Source of the DNA: Sphingobium sp. AS12
GTDB taxonomy: Bacteria > Pseudomonadota > Alphaproteobacteria > Sphingomonadales > Sphingomonadaceae
Assembly (NCBI RefSeq): GCF_019097845.1
Contig: NZ_JAHRGM010000028.1
Span: 1 to 34,446, forward strand
DNA: 34,446 nucleotides
Reading direction: 5' to 3'
Below, piece by piece: positions 9,119-17,673 of this stretch. Made by a program: the position numbers and the translations under genes. The notes beneath the pieces are model-generated. The model was given only the letters and a program-made list of their open reading frames with translations. It searched no databases and had not been told where the DNA came from. The first letter of the stretch is position 1, and every line of letters begins with the position of its first letter.

Positions 9119-9653
9119 CAAATTACTCATTCTGGGGGGCGCCGCCACATTGGTTGTTTGCATGCCCGCATCCGCTCAAGTTGCGAGGCACCCGGCGGTC
9201 GCGGACTATGGCGCGATTGCGCCCACGGCGCAGGTCGCCAACCGTCCCGCCGCCACGGATGATATGCGTGCGCTGTTCGAAATCACCGGCGAGGCACGTG
9301 GGCCAAACGGGGTCAACCGTAGTCTCGAAAGGGTCGCGCGCTATCTCAATCTGCTCGCATCGAGCGGCGTTTCCACCAAACCGGGCGATATCAAGGTCAT
9401 CATCCACGGGCCAGCCACACCGCTGATTCTGCGTGACGAAGCCTATCAAAAGCGGTTCAACTCCGCCAACCCAAACACGCCGCTGATTGCCGCACTCAAG
9501 CGGGCTGGCGTTGAAATCCATGTCTGTGGCCAGGCCACCGCTGGACAGGGCATTGCGCGGGAGGACATCGATCCGGCGGTCACTCTCGATCTGTCCGCGA
9601 TGACGACGCTGGTCCTCCTGCAACGCCAGGGATGGCCGCTCGTTTCAGGCTGA
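9102..9653 (+). CDS. Exported DsrE-family protein
   Basis: About 183 residues. An N-terminal signal peptide (LLILGGAATLVVCMPASAQ) is followed by a DsrE/DsrF-like domain with segments IKVIIHGPATPLILR and a single conserved cysteine in GVEIHVCGQA. DsrE-type domains pass sulfur as a cysteine persulfide, or occur as periplasmic relatives of unknown role. ATG at 9102 (or 9105) is preferred over 9081 because AAGGAAAG precedes it. It overlaps the end of the DsbD-like gene by 17 bases. Its position between thiol-redox genes and an MBL-rhodanese fusion points to sulfur trafficking in the envelope, which is inference. Confidence 0.8.
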   Translation: MMSIYNKLLILGGAATLVVCMPASAQVARHPAVADYGAIAPTAQVANRPAATDDMRALFEITGEARGPNGVNRSLERVARYLNLLASSGVSTKPGDIKVIIHGPATPLILRDEAYQKRFNSANPNTPLIAALKRAGVEIHVCGQATAGQGIAREDIDPAVTLDLSAMTTLVLLQRQGWPLVSG

Positions 9654-9700
9654 CAATAGCAGTCGTCGCGGCGCGAAACCCATACCAGAAGGAAAGAACT

Positions 9701-11050
9701 ATGCTGCTGGAAAAGATCAAGACGCCGGGCCTTTCCCACCTGTCCTATCTGGTGGGGTCGGGCGGGCAGGCAGCCGTGATCGACCCACGCCGCGACTGCG
9801 CCATCTACCTGGAAAAGGCGCGTGCAGCTGGGCTTGAGATCACGCATATCTTCGAGACTCATCGTAACGAAGATCTTGTATCTGGCGCGCCGGTGCTCGC
9901 CGGCATGACGGGTGCAAAGGTGCTGCATGGGCCGAACCCGGAACGGCCCATAGTCTATGCGACAACGGCGCGCGACGGTGATTGTTATGCCATCGGCCAA
10001 CTGGAAATCCGGGCCATGGAAACACCCGGTCATACTGATGACCATCTGGCCTATGCGCTGTTTGATACCGCCTATCCGGATAAGGCGGTGGGCGTGTTCA
10101 CTGGCGACGCCATGTTCGTTGGCGATGTCGGCCGCACCGATTTTTATCCCGACCGGCGCGAGGAGGTGGCCGGGCTGCTGTTCGATTCCCTCCGCAAGCT
10201 GCTGGCGCTCGGCGATCAAACCATCATCTATCCGGCGCACGGTGCCGGCTCGGTCTGCGGATCAGGCATGGCCGATCGCGAGTTCTCTACCCTCGGCCAT
10301 GAGCGGCTCAATAATCCGCGGCTCCAGATCACGGATCGCGACGAATTCATTCGGTTGAAAGTCAATGAGAACCATTATCAACCGCCCTATTTCCGGCTGA
10401 TGGAGCGGCTGAATGTGGAAGGGGGCAGTGCGCCGCCGCCGGTGATGCGCCCGCGCCGCCTGTCGCTCGCGCAGTTAAGGGACTGCAAAGTGGATCATCT
10501 GGTCGATATCCGCGAACCCATGGCCTATGCCTCGGGCCATCTGCCCGGCGCGATGAGCCTGCCCGTGGATATGATTTCCGCGTTTGCTGGCTGGTTCATC
10601 CGCGAAGGGGAAAGTGTCGCCCTGATCGCTTCAGATGAAGATCAACTCGCCGCCGCGCTGGAACATCTGGTGCGGATCGCGCTGGATAATGTGGTCGGTG
10701 GCTATGTCGGCGTGGTGCCTGCCGCGGCGAAAGGCGTAACGATGCAGCAGACGCCCATGATCGATACGGACGAAGTGGAAAACCGTTTAGGTGGTGCTGA
10801 AGGGTGGACGTTGCTGGATGTGCGCGATGCAGACGAACGGGCCAAATCTGCCATCGACGGATCGCACCATATCTATGTTGGCCAGCTTAACGACCGTTGG
10901 CACGAACTGGACAAGAAGCGGCATTACACCCTGCTGTGCGCCAGCGGCATGCGCGCGACGGTCGCCGCAGGGTGGCTGGCCAGCCGCGGTTTTGAAAAGC
11001 TCGACATCTATCTTGGTTCGATGGGAGCATGGAAGGCAGCGCATGACTGA
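9701..11050 (+). CDS. MBL-fold protein with two rhodanese domains, persulfide dioxygenase-like
   Basis: A 449-residue fusion with an N-terminal metallo-beta-lactamase domain (to about 240) related to ETHE1/CstB persulfide dioxygenases, followed by two rhodanese modules. The usual HxHxDH metal motif is replaced by ETHRNEDLVSG (His54, Asn56, Asp58); the later ligands GHTDDH, GDAMFVGD and PAHG remain. The first rhodanese (VDIREPMAYASGHLPGA) lacks an active-site cysteine. The second has one in LLCASGMRATV. No signal peptide is seen, so it is probably cytoplasmic. ATG at 9701 is preferred, with GAAGGAAAG ahead. Expected role: sulfur transfer from or oxidation of low-molecular persulfides; the altered metal site leaves the reaction uncertain. 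Confidence 0.85.
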   Translation: MLLEKIKTPGLSHLSYLVGSGGQAAVIDPRRDCAIYLEKARAAGLEITHIFETHRNEDLVSGAPVLAGMTGAKVLHGPNPERPIVYATTARDGDCYAIGQLEIRAMETPGHTDDHLAYALFDTAYPDKAVGVFTGDAMFVGDVGRTDFYPDRREEVAGLLFDSLRKLLALGDQTIIYPAHGAGSVCGSGMADREFSTLGHERLNNPRLQITDRDEFIRLKVNENHYQPPYFRLMERLNVEGGSAPPPVMRPRRLSLAQLRDCKVDHLVDIREPMAYASGHLPGAMSLPVDMISAFAGWFIREGESVALIASDEDQLAAALEHLVRIALDNVVGGYVGVVPAAAKGVTMQQTPMIDTDEVENRLGGAEGWTLLDVRDADERAKSAIDGSHHIYVGQLNDRWHELDKKRHYTLLCASGMRATVAAGWLASRGFEKLDIYLGSMGAWKAAHD

Positions 11051-11666
11051 TCGTATGGATTCAGCTGCATTCTGGGACAGTCGCTTCGCTTCGGAAGACT
11101 ATGTCTTCGGAACCGAGCCTAATGCATTTGTGCGCCGTGAAGCGGGCCGTTTGCCGCAAGGCGGGCGGGTGCTGGCGGTGGCCGATGGGGAAGGGCGCAA
11201 TGGGGTCTATCTGGCCCAACAGGGCCTAGACGTTACCGCGACCGACATATCCGCCGCCGGAATCGCGAAGGCGCGCAGGCTGGCGCAACAGCGTGGCGTT
11301 TCCTTGACGCTGGAGCAGGTCGATCTGGCCGCCTACGACTGGCCGGAGGCTGCATTTGATGCGGTCGTGGCGATCTTCGTGCAATTTGCCGATCCCATAT
11401 TGCGGGCCAAGATGTTCGCCGGCTTTGCCAGAACTTTGCGGCCCGGCGGCATTCTGCTGCTGGAAGGCTATCGCCCGGAGCAGCTGGAATATGGCACAGG
11501 CGGGCCGAAGGTAGAAGACAACCTCTATACCCAAAGCATGTTGCGCGAAGCCTTTGCCGGGTGGGATATTGTTTCCCTGCAAAGCTACGATGCGGATATT
11601 CGCGAAGGCAGCGGCCATGGCGGGATGTCCGCACTGATCGATCTCGTTGCGCTGCAGCCCGGCTAG
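11043..11666 (+). CDS. Class I SAM-dependent methyltransferase (TehB/thiopurine-type)
   Basis: A 207-residue Rossmann methyltransferase. Motif I is degenerate (VLAVADGEGRNGVYLA), then DVTATDIS (acidic residue for the SAM ribose), AAFDAVVAIFVQF and LRPGGILLLEGY. The start overlaps the end of the MBL-rhodanese gene by eight bases, indicating translational coupling. Small methyltransferases of this group act on thiols, tellurite or related small molecules. In this operon S-methylation of sulfide or a thiol is an attractive guess, but the substrate is not visible in the sequence. Last gene of the thiol operon. Confidence 0.85.
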   Translation: MTDRMDSAAFWDSRFASEDYVFGTEPNAFVRREAGRLPQGGRVLAVADGEGRNGVYLAQQGLDVTATDISAAGIAKARRLAQQRGVSLTLEQVDLAAYDWPEAAFDAVVAIFVQFADPILRAKMFAGFARTLRPGGILLLEGYRPEQLEYGTGGPKVEDNLYTQSMLREAFAGWDIVSLQSYDADIREGSGHGGMSALIDLVALQPG

Positions 11667-11676
11667 CCTCAGCCGG
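11659..11676. terminator. Hairpin between convergent operons
   Basis: A perfect six-base stem (CCGGCT / AGCCGG, loop AGCCTC) lies across the stop codon of the methyltransferase gene and in the 17-base gap before the convergent outer-membrane factor gene. There is no U-tract on either strand, so terminator activity is plausible but weakly supported. Confidence 0.35.
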
Positions 11677-11683
11677 ATCCGTA

Positions 11684-13102
11684 TCAGCCACCGGCCGGTT
11701 CGACCCTGTCCTGCGTCCCGCCGCCAAGAGCGCGAACAAGGGTGATCGCAGCCCGTTGCCGCGCTGTCTGCACAGTGATGAAGGCCTGTTGCGCAGCCAG
11801 GGAGGCAGTTTGTGCGGTAACGACTTCCAGATAGTCCGCCGCGCCATCGCGATAACGGTCCAAGGCCAGTTCTTCCCCGCGCGCAGCGGCCTGCGCGGCC
11901 CGCCGCCGGTCGGCTTCCTCGGCCGCCAGCGCCGCGTTACTGGCCAGCGAATCCTCTACCTCCTGGAAGGCATTCAGCACTGTTTCGCGGTAATTGGCGG
12001 CGAGGATTTTGTATTCCGCCTCGCTGACGGCAACCCGCGCCCGCTGCCGCCCGCCATCAAACAGGTTGAGCACGGCCGACAATGGTCCCAGCGCCCAATA
12101 TCCGGTTGGGGCGCTGACAAGGGGCGCACCACTGGCCTGAAAACCACCCGTCAATGCCAGATCGATGCGGGGGAACCGGGCCGCCTTCGCCACGCCGATG
12201 CGGGCATTGGCAGCGATCAGTCGCCGCTGTGCTCCGGCAATGTCAGGTCGCCGTTCGAGCAGGGTGGATGGCAGGCCCGGCGCAATGGTGGGCAAAGCCC
12301 CAATGCTATCGGCGGGGGCAACGGCAAATTGCCCGGGTATCATGCCAATCAGTGTTGCGATGCGGTTTTCCAGCGTCGCCCGGCGTGCCGCGATCTGCCG
12401 GAACAGCGCTTGTGCATTCGCCAATTGCGTTTGCGATCGGCTGCGATCCACGCCCGATGCGATGCCGCCTTCGTGGCGGATGCGGATCAGTGCGTCTGAC
12501 GCTTCGTAAGCGTCCACTGTGCGGCGCAGCAGGGCACCTTCCCGGTCAAGCCCACGCAACTGGAAATAGGCATCCGCCAGCGCGCCATGAAGGCTGAGAC
12601 GGACGGAGGCGAGACTGGCCGCTTCGACTCCCACGTCCGCTTCGCTAGCCTGGATGCTGTCGCGCACCCGGCCCCACAGGTCGATTTCATAGTTCAGCGC
12701 ACCGCCCAGAATATACTGGTCCGCCGTTATCGGAACGCCGGGACCGATGGGCCGTCCAGCGGAAAGCCGTTCGCGCGAAATGGCCGTGCGGGCATCCAGC
12801 GTGGGGACAAGATCCGACCCCGCAAGGCGCGCCTCCGCCCGCGCGCGGTCAAGCCGGGCTACTGCTGCGGCAAGGCTTGGGCTGCCCTCGTCCGCCCGCG
12901 CGATCAGGTCGTCCAGTACAGGGTCGTCGAAATCACGCCACCATTGCCCTCGCGGCTGCCGGTCCGCCGGCGCGGCATCCTGCCACCGTGCGCCATATTT
13001 GTAACTTTCCGCCACCGGCGTGGCCGGAATATTGAGTGGCGGCGCCATGGAACAGCCCGCCATCAACAGCAGGGTGGGCGCGGCGAGGTTAATTCTGCGC
13101 AT
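11684..13102 (-). CDS. RND efflux outer-membrane factor, NodT-type lipoprotein
   Basis: A 472-residue TolC/OprM-like channel. The N-terminus MRRINLAAPTLLLMAGCSM has a lipobox (LMAG-C), so the mature protein is probably an outer-membrane lipoprotein. Two repeated helical-hairpin OEP domains follow, with the typical WWRDFDDPVLDDLI and INYEIDLWGRV-like (here NYEIDLWGRVRDS) signatures. It overlaps the adaptor gene by 14 bases and is the last gene of the permease-adaptor-channel operon. It forms the outer-membrane duct of a tripartite pump. Confidence 0.92.
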   Translation of the reverse strand: MRRINLAAPTLLLMAGCSMAPPLNIPATPVAESYKYGARWQDAAPADRQPRGQWWRDFDDPVLDDLIARADEGSPSLAAAVARLDRARAEARLAGSDLVPTLDARTAISRERLSAGRPIGPGVPITADQYILGGALNYEIDLWGRVRDSIQASEADVGVEAASLASVRLSLHGALADAYFQLRGLDREGALLRRTVDAYEASDALIRIRHEGGIASGVDRSRSQTQLANAQALFRQIAARRATLENRIATLIGMIPGQFAVAPADSIGALPTIAPGLPSTLLERRPDIAGAQRRLIAANARIGVAKAARFPRIDLALTGGFQASGAPLVSAPTGYWALGPLSAVLNLFDGGRQRARVAVSEAEYKILAANYRETVLNAFQEVEDSLASNAALAAEEADRRRAAQAAARGEELALDRYRDGAADYLEVVTAQTASLAAQQAFITVQTARQRAAITLVRALGGGTQDRVEPAGG

Positions 13103-14261
13103 TGGTAGTACCTTTCCCCAGGTTGCGGACGATGCGAACCCGATCGCCTTGTGCCAGCGCTTCTGGAGGAGTGGCGATCACGCGGGCCTGCGGCGTTAGG
13201 CCGGAAGCGATCTGCACGCTGGCGCCATCGTCCCGTCCGATCATAACCAGGCGCATCGTGACGCGCCCTTCGCGATCGACCAGCCCCACCATCGTTCCCT
13301 TCGGTGTGACAATCAGCGCGCTGGCGGGTAGCGTTACGGCGGTGCCTGCCGCCATCGGGATGGCCACTTCAGCGTAGCCGCCCGGCTTAAGCCGCTGGCC
13401 TGCATTGTTCACCTCGAACTCGGCCAGCACCGTGCCCGATGCCCGGTCCACCGCACCTGCTGTGCGTGCCAGTACGGCGTCGAAACTCTCGCCCGGATAT
13501 TCCGGCACGGTCAGACTGGCCAACACGCCCCGCGTCAGCTGTCCTGACAAGGCCTGGGGCACACGGACGCGCAGGCGCAGTCGGCGGTCATCTGCAATGG
13601 TGAACAGGGGGCTGGCCGCGCCGTTGCCCGCATTCACCAGGGCGCCGATTTCCGCGTTGCGGCTGGTCACCCGGCCTGCAAAAGGTGCCACAACACGGCT
13701 GAAGCCGGGCGTGGCGCGCAATCGTTCGACATTGGCACGGGCCGAACTGGCAAGGGCCGTTGCCGCTGCTAGCCGCCCGCTCTTTTCATCGGTTTCCTGT
13801 TGCGATACCGCGTCCTTCGCGCGCAGCGCGTCCCAACGTACGGCCGTAGTTTGCGCCAGTCCACGGTTGGCTTCTGCCGTGCGCAGGTCCGCTTGCGCCT
13901 GTGCCAATTGTTGTGCCACCTCCGGGGCGTCCAGTACGGCCAGAACCTGCCCCGCACGCACATGATCGCCAATATCGACCAGTCGCCGCGCCACATAGCC
14001 GCTGGCGCGAGCATGGATGGCGGCTTCGTTATCTGGTTCCAACATGCCGGGCAGACGAATGGCGCCTGCTTCCGCCGGTTGTGGGTGCAAGACATTGACG
14101 GTCGGCAATGCATTGGCGCGGGCGAATTCTGCCTGTTCGGTATGGTCCGCATTGCGGGCAACGATGCCGCCACCCACCAGCAGCGCTACGCCAACAGCTG
14201 CCGCCGCACCATAAAGGCGGCCCTTTCGCGATGAAGTCCGTGATGGGGTGGGATCAGACAT
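13089..14261 (-). CDS. RND efflux periplasmic adaptor (membrane fusion protein)
   Basis: A 390-residue adaptor with one N-terminal membrane anchor (about 15-35), a split biotinyl-lipoyl domain (IHARASGYVARRLVDIGD ... VVAPFAGRVTSRNAEIGAL) around an alpha-helical hairpin rich in Ala and Gln, then beta-barrel and membrane-proximal domains. It bridges the permease and the outer-membrane channel. Its start overlaps the permease stop by eight bases, and its end overlaps the channel gene. No metal-binding histidine or cysteine cluster of the CusB type is seen, so a multidrug or small-organic substrate is more likely than a metal. Confidence 0.92.
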   Translation of the reverse strand: MSDPTPSRTSSRKGRLYGAAAAVGVALLVGGGIVARNADHTEQAEFARANALPTVNVLHPQPAEAGAIRLPGMLEPDNEAAIHARASGYVARRLVDIGDHVRAGQVLAVLDAPEVAQQLAQAQADLRTAEANRGLAQTTAVRWDALRAKDAVSQQETDEKSGRLAAATALASSARANVERLRATPGFSRVVAPFAGRVTSRNAEIGALVNAGNGAASPLFTIADDRRLRLRVRVPQALSGQLTRGVLASLTVPEYPGESFDAVLARTAGAVDRASGTVLAEFEVNNAGQRLKPGGYAEVAIPMAAGTAVTLPASALIVTPKGTMVGLVDREGRVTMRLVMIGRDDGASVQIASGLTPQARVIATPPEALAQGDRVRIVRNLGKGTTNAQN

Positions 14262-17200
14262 GGCTCGGTTCCAGTTCGATAGTGCGGGTTTTGGGGGCGC
14301 CCTTGCGGTGGGCCAGCGCGAACAGCGCGGGCACCAGCACCAGCGTGGCGATTGTGGCGAACGCCAAACCGCCGATCACCGCACGGCCCAGCGGCGCGTT
14401 CTGTTCCGCGCCTTCGCCCAGGGCCAGCGCCATGGGCGACATGCCGATGATCATTACCAGCGCGGTCATCAGCACCGGGCGCAGGCGAACCATGCCCGCT
14501 TCCAGTGCGGCCGTTGCAGCGTTGCCCGTTTCCGCCAGCCTTTCGCGCGCGAAACTGACGACGAGGATGGCGTTGGCGGTGGATACGCCCATTGCCATGA
14601 TCGCGCCGATCAGTGCCGGTACGGACAAGGTGGTGCCGGTCAGGAACAGCATCCACGCAATACCTGCCAATGCGGCGGGCAACGCGCCGATGATTACAAG
14701 CAGATCGATCCAGTTCTGGAAGTTCACCACGATCACCAGATAGATCAGCACGATCGCCGCGATCAGGCCGAATGCAAGGCCGTTGAAGGCTATGTTCATC
14801 GTTTCATATTGGCCGCGCAGGGTAACGGTGGATGCTTTCGGCAGGTTCTTTTCCAGCGCGACGATGGCGGCGTTCACATCGGTCGCAACGGCACCCAGAT
14901 CACGCCCTTGCGTGGTGGCATAGATGTTGATGACTGGCTGAATGTCATATTTGCTGACCACGGACAGTGTGTTGCCGCGCGTGATCCGCGCGACACCGCC
15001 AAGCGTTTGCGATGCTGCATCGACGCCGCCTGCGACCGGCAGCGCGGCCAGATCGGCGACGGAGCCTACGTCCCGTTCCGGCAATTGCGCCACGACAGGA
15101 TAGGACACGCCGTTTTCCGGATTGAGGTAGAATACGGGCGAGCTTTGCGCCGTACCGGCAAGCGCAGTGCCGAGGCTGGCCGTCACATCCCGCTGGCTTA
15201 GGCCATATTGCGCGATGCGTGCGCGGTCGACATCGACATTCAGTTGGGGATAGCGGGTCGATTGTTGAATGCGTGCGTCGGCCAGCCCCGGAATCTGCCG
15301 CACGCTTTTCAACAGTTTTTGAGCATATCGCTGATTTTCCGGGATGTTGCGCCCGCGTATCTGGATATCGAGAGGGGCTGGCGATCCGAAATTGAGAATC
15401 TGGCTCGTCATGTCTGCCGGCAGAAAAGCAAAATCGACGCTTGGGAATTTGAGCGGTAACTGGTGGCGCAATGCACGCACATATTCATTCGTATCCCCGT
15501 GATCCTTTGACAAAGTGATCAGGATATCGCCTTCATTGGAGCCGACCGTGCCGGAATTGGCATAAATATTGTTCAGCGCCGCCAGAGAGATGCCAATATT
15601 ATCGACCATCGTTTCGATTTCCGCATCGGGGATCACGCTGCGGATATGTTGTTGCACCTGCGCGAAAGTGGCGGAACTCTGTTCGATCCGCGTCCCCGCA
15701 GGCGTCCGCACATGCAGGGCGATCTGACCGGAATCCACCGCCGGGAAGAAGTCCCGACCGAGCAACGGCACCAGCGCCAGCGACAGAAGCATGACGCCTA
15801 GAAAGACCATGGCAAAGCCGCGGCGAACATCCAGCACGCGGCGCAGCAACTGGCCATAACGGGCGCGCATCCGTTCGAACCGCTGGTCGAATGCGCGCTG
15901 AAAACGAACAAATATATTGCGCGTCGGGCGGGTCTTTGCTCCTTCATCATGCGGGCGCAGCAGGAACATCGCCATAGTCGGCACCAGCGTGCGGGCGAGC
16001 ACGAAGGACGTGAGCAAGGCGAATATCACCGCCAGCGCCAGCGGCACGAACAGGAACCCCGCAATGCCAGGCAGAAAGAACATCGGCACGAACACGATGC
16101 AGATGCTCAGCAGCGCGACCAGCGCAGGTTTCACGATTTGCGCCGCGCCATCCATGATGGCGGCGATCACGCCCTTGCCATGTTCCAGATGCCAGTTCAT
16201 GTTTTCGATAGTCACGGTGGCGTCGTCCACCAGAATGCCGATGGCCAGCACCAACCCGCTCAGCGTCATCAGGTTAAGCGTGTGGCCCACCGCGCCCAGA
16301 CCGGCAATGGAACCCAGGATCGCCAGCGGAATGGCCGTGACGATGATGATGGTCGATCGCCACGATCCAAGGAACAGCAGGATCATGAGCGACGTCAGCA
16401 GCGCAGCGAGAGCGCCTTCGGTCACCACCGACGAAACCGCCGCTTTGACCAGTTCTGACTGGTCACCTATTGCCGTCACTTTCAGCGTATCGGGCAGGCC
16501 TGCCAGCGCCTGCGGCAGGCGCCGCTTGATCCCGTCGACAATGGCGAGTGTGGATGCGCTACCGCTTTTAAGCACGGTCATCAAAGCGGATCGCTGCCCA
16601 TCCACATGGACCACGTTGATCTGCGGTGCGGACCCGTCTCGCACCTGTGCGATATCGCGCATCAGGATGGTGGCGCCGTCCACCACCTTCACCGGCAGAT
16701 TGTTCAGTTGCTCGACCGATGCCGGGGCGTTGTTCAAGCGGACATTATACTGCAGGTCGCCGATCTTGGCGAAGCCGACCGGGCTGATTTGCGTCTGCGC
16801 GGTCAGCGCGTTCGCTACGTCTTGCGCAGAAAGGCCACGCGCCTGCAACGCGGCCGGATCAACATCGATCTGCATCTGGCGCTGCTTCCCGCCAGAAGGG
16901 AATGGCATGGCTACCCCGGGCACCGTGACCAATAGTGGACGGACTTGGTTCAATCCCAGATCGAATAGCTGCTGTTCGCTCAAGCCCTTTCCCGACAAGG
17001 CCAGTTGCAGGATGGGCACGGTCGAGGCGTCGTAATTGACGATCATGGGCGGGGTGATGCCCGGCGGCAGCTGACGCAGGATGGTTTGCGAAATGGAGGT
17101 GACCTGTGCCGTAGCCGTGCGGATGTCGACGCCCGGTTGGAAATAGATCTTCACCACTGCGACCCCGTTCAGGGACTGGCTTTCGATCCTCTCGATATCG

Positions 17201-17430
17201 TTGACCGCATTTGTCAGCACGCGTTCGTAAGGCGTGACGATGCGCCCGGCCATGTCCTGCGGCGAAAGGCCGGTATAGGTCCATGCCGTCGCAATCACTG
17301 GCACGCCGATGCGCGGGAAGATGTCCACCGGCATCCGCAGGATAGACAATACCCCAATGCCGAAGATCATCACGGCCATCACGATAAAAGTCAGCGGTTT
17401 CGTCAGCGCGGTGCGCACTAGCGCGATCAT
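14254..17430 (-). CDS. RND efflux permease (HAE-like)
   Basis: A 1058-residue inner-membrane proton-driven pump with the usual two-fold layout of 12 membrane helices and two large periplasmic loops. Helix 4 has the paired acidic residues of the proton relay (GILVDDATVTIENMN). In helix 10 the lysine of AcrB (GLSAKNAIL) is replaced in GVSTANAILVVSF, as in some other RND subfamilies. The N-terminus IALVRTALTKPLTFIVMAV is typical and fixes the start. No strong ribosome site stands directly ahead; translation probably depends on the upstream leader ORF, whose stop overlaps this ATG. First structural gene of the efflux operon. Substrate unknown. A CTTAAG-N5-CTTATG box at 17501 suggests control by the regulator at 4714. 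Confidence 0.93.
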   Translation of the reverse strand: MIALVRTALTKPLTFIVMAVMIFGIGVLSILRMPVDIFPRIGVPVIATAWTYTGLSPQDMAGRIVTPYERVLTNAVNDIERIESQSLNGVAVVKIYFQPGVDIRTATAQVTSISQTILRQLPPGITPPMIVNYDASTVPILQLALSGKGLSEQQLFDLGLNQVRPLLVTVPGVAMPFPSGGKQRQMQIDVDPAALQARGLSAQDVANALTAQTQISPVGFAKIGDLQYNVRLNNAPASVEQLNNLPVKVVDGATILMRDIAQVRDGSAPQINVVHVDGQRSALMTVLKSGSASTLAIVDGIKRRLPQALAGLPDTLKVTAIGDQSELVKAAVSSVVTEGALAALLTSLMILLFLGSWRSTIIIVTAIPLAILGSIAGLGAVGHTLNLMTLSGLVLAIGILVDDATVTIENMNWHLEHGKGVIAAIMDGAAQIVKPALVALLSICIVFVPMFFLPGIAGFLFVPLALAVIFALLTSFVLARTLVPTMAMFLLRPHDEGAKTRPTRNIFVRFQRAFDQRFERMRARYGQLLRRVLDVRRGFAMVFLGVMLLSLALVPLLGRDFFPAVDSGQIALHVRTPAGTRIEQSSATFAQVQQHIRSVIPDAEIETMVDNIGISLAALNNIYANSGTVGSNEGDILITLSKDHGDTNEYVRALRHQLPLKFPSVDFAFLPADMTSQILNFGSPAPLDIQIRGRNIPENQRYAQKLLKSVRQIPGLADARIQQSTRYPQLNVDVDRARIAQYGLSQRDVTASLGTALAGTAQSSPVFYLNPENGVSYPVVAQLPERDVGSVADLAALPVAGGVDAASQTLGGVARITRGNTLSVVSKYDIQPVINIYATTQGRDLGAVATDVNAAIVALEKNLPKASTVTLRGQYETMNIAFNGLAFGLIAAIVLIYLVIVVNFQNWIDLLVIIGALPAALAGIAWMLFLTGTTLSVPALIGAIMAMGVSTANAILVVSFARERLAETGNAATAALEAGMVRLRPVLMTALVMIIGMSPMALALGEGAEQNAPLGRAVIGGLAFATIATLVLVPALFALAHRKGAPKTRTIELEPSHV

Positions 17431-17459
17431 CGTTCGCCGCGCCCTGATGAATTGGTCAT
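17427..17459 (-). CDS. Ten-residue leader ORF coupled to the RND permease
   Basis: On the minus strand a strong ribosome site GGGAGG (17474-17469) is followed nine bases later by ATG and the short frame MTNSSGRGER. Its TGA overlaps the permease ATG as ATGA. The permease itself has only a poor ribosome site, so the leader may deliver ribosomes to it. The ribosome site is one arm of a perfect hairpin (17469-17484), which could hide it. Too short for any homology argument; the arrangement, not the peptide, is the evidence. Confidence 0.45.
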   Translation of the reverse strand: MTNSSGRGER

Positions 17460-17468
17460 GGTTGTGAG

Positions 17469-17484
17469 CCTCCCGTCGGGGAGG
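17469..17484 (-). promoter_or_regulatory. Leader hairpin covering a ribosome-binding site
   Basis: CCTCCC / GGGAGG pair perfectly around a four-base loop in the untranslated leader of the RND operon. On the mRNA the 3' arm is the GGGAGG that serves the leader ORF at 17459. Folding would block it, so this is a candidate translational switch for the pump. It is too far from any T-run to be a standard terminator. Confidence 0.45.
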
Positions 17485-17500
17485 TCAAAAGCGGCACTAC

Positions 17501-17517
17501 CTTAAGGCAGGCTTATG
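17501..17517. promoter_or_regulatory. CTTAAG-N5-CTTATG box near the RND promoter
   Basis: CTTAAG (17501-17506), five bases, then CTTATG (17512-17517): the same 6-N5-6 spacing as in the divergent promoter at 5413-5429. It lies about 70 bases ahead of the permease start on the minus strand. Candidate site for the PmrA/QseB-like regulator. Confidence 0.65.
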
Positions 17518-17569
17518 TCAGGACGATAATTTGCTGCTGCGCAGCGCGGATCTCGCCGCATCGGCGAGT

Positions 17570-17586
17570 GGTAAGGATGCCTTAAG
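17570..17586. promoter_or_regulatory. GGTAAG-N5-CTTAAG box near the flavoprotein promoter
   Basis: GGTAAG (17570-17575), five bases, then CTTAAG (17581-17586), about 88 bases ahead of the flavoprotein ATG at 17674. Second box with the 11-base period in this 243-base divergent gap, placed on the flavoprotein side, so each divergent operon may have its own site. Confidence 0.6.
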
Positions 17587-17673
17587 GTGCGTGGCTATCC
17601 TGCAGGGCTGCAACGCGCGCGCGATATTCGTTGTGCTAACGTATCGCCACCCGCGCCAGCCAAGGAGATTGCT

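Noticed and set aside
13385..13396. CTTAAG-containing palindrome inside the adaptor gene
   Set aside because: It is within coding sequence, has no second hexamer at 11-base spacing and is explained by codons for a conserved LKPGG segment.
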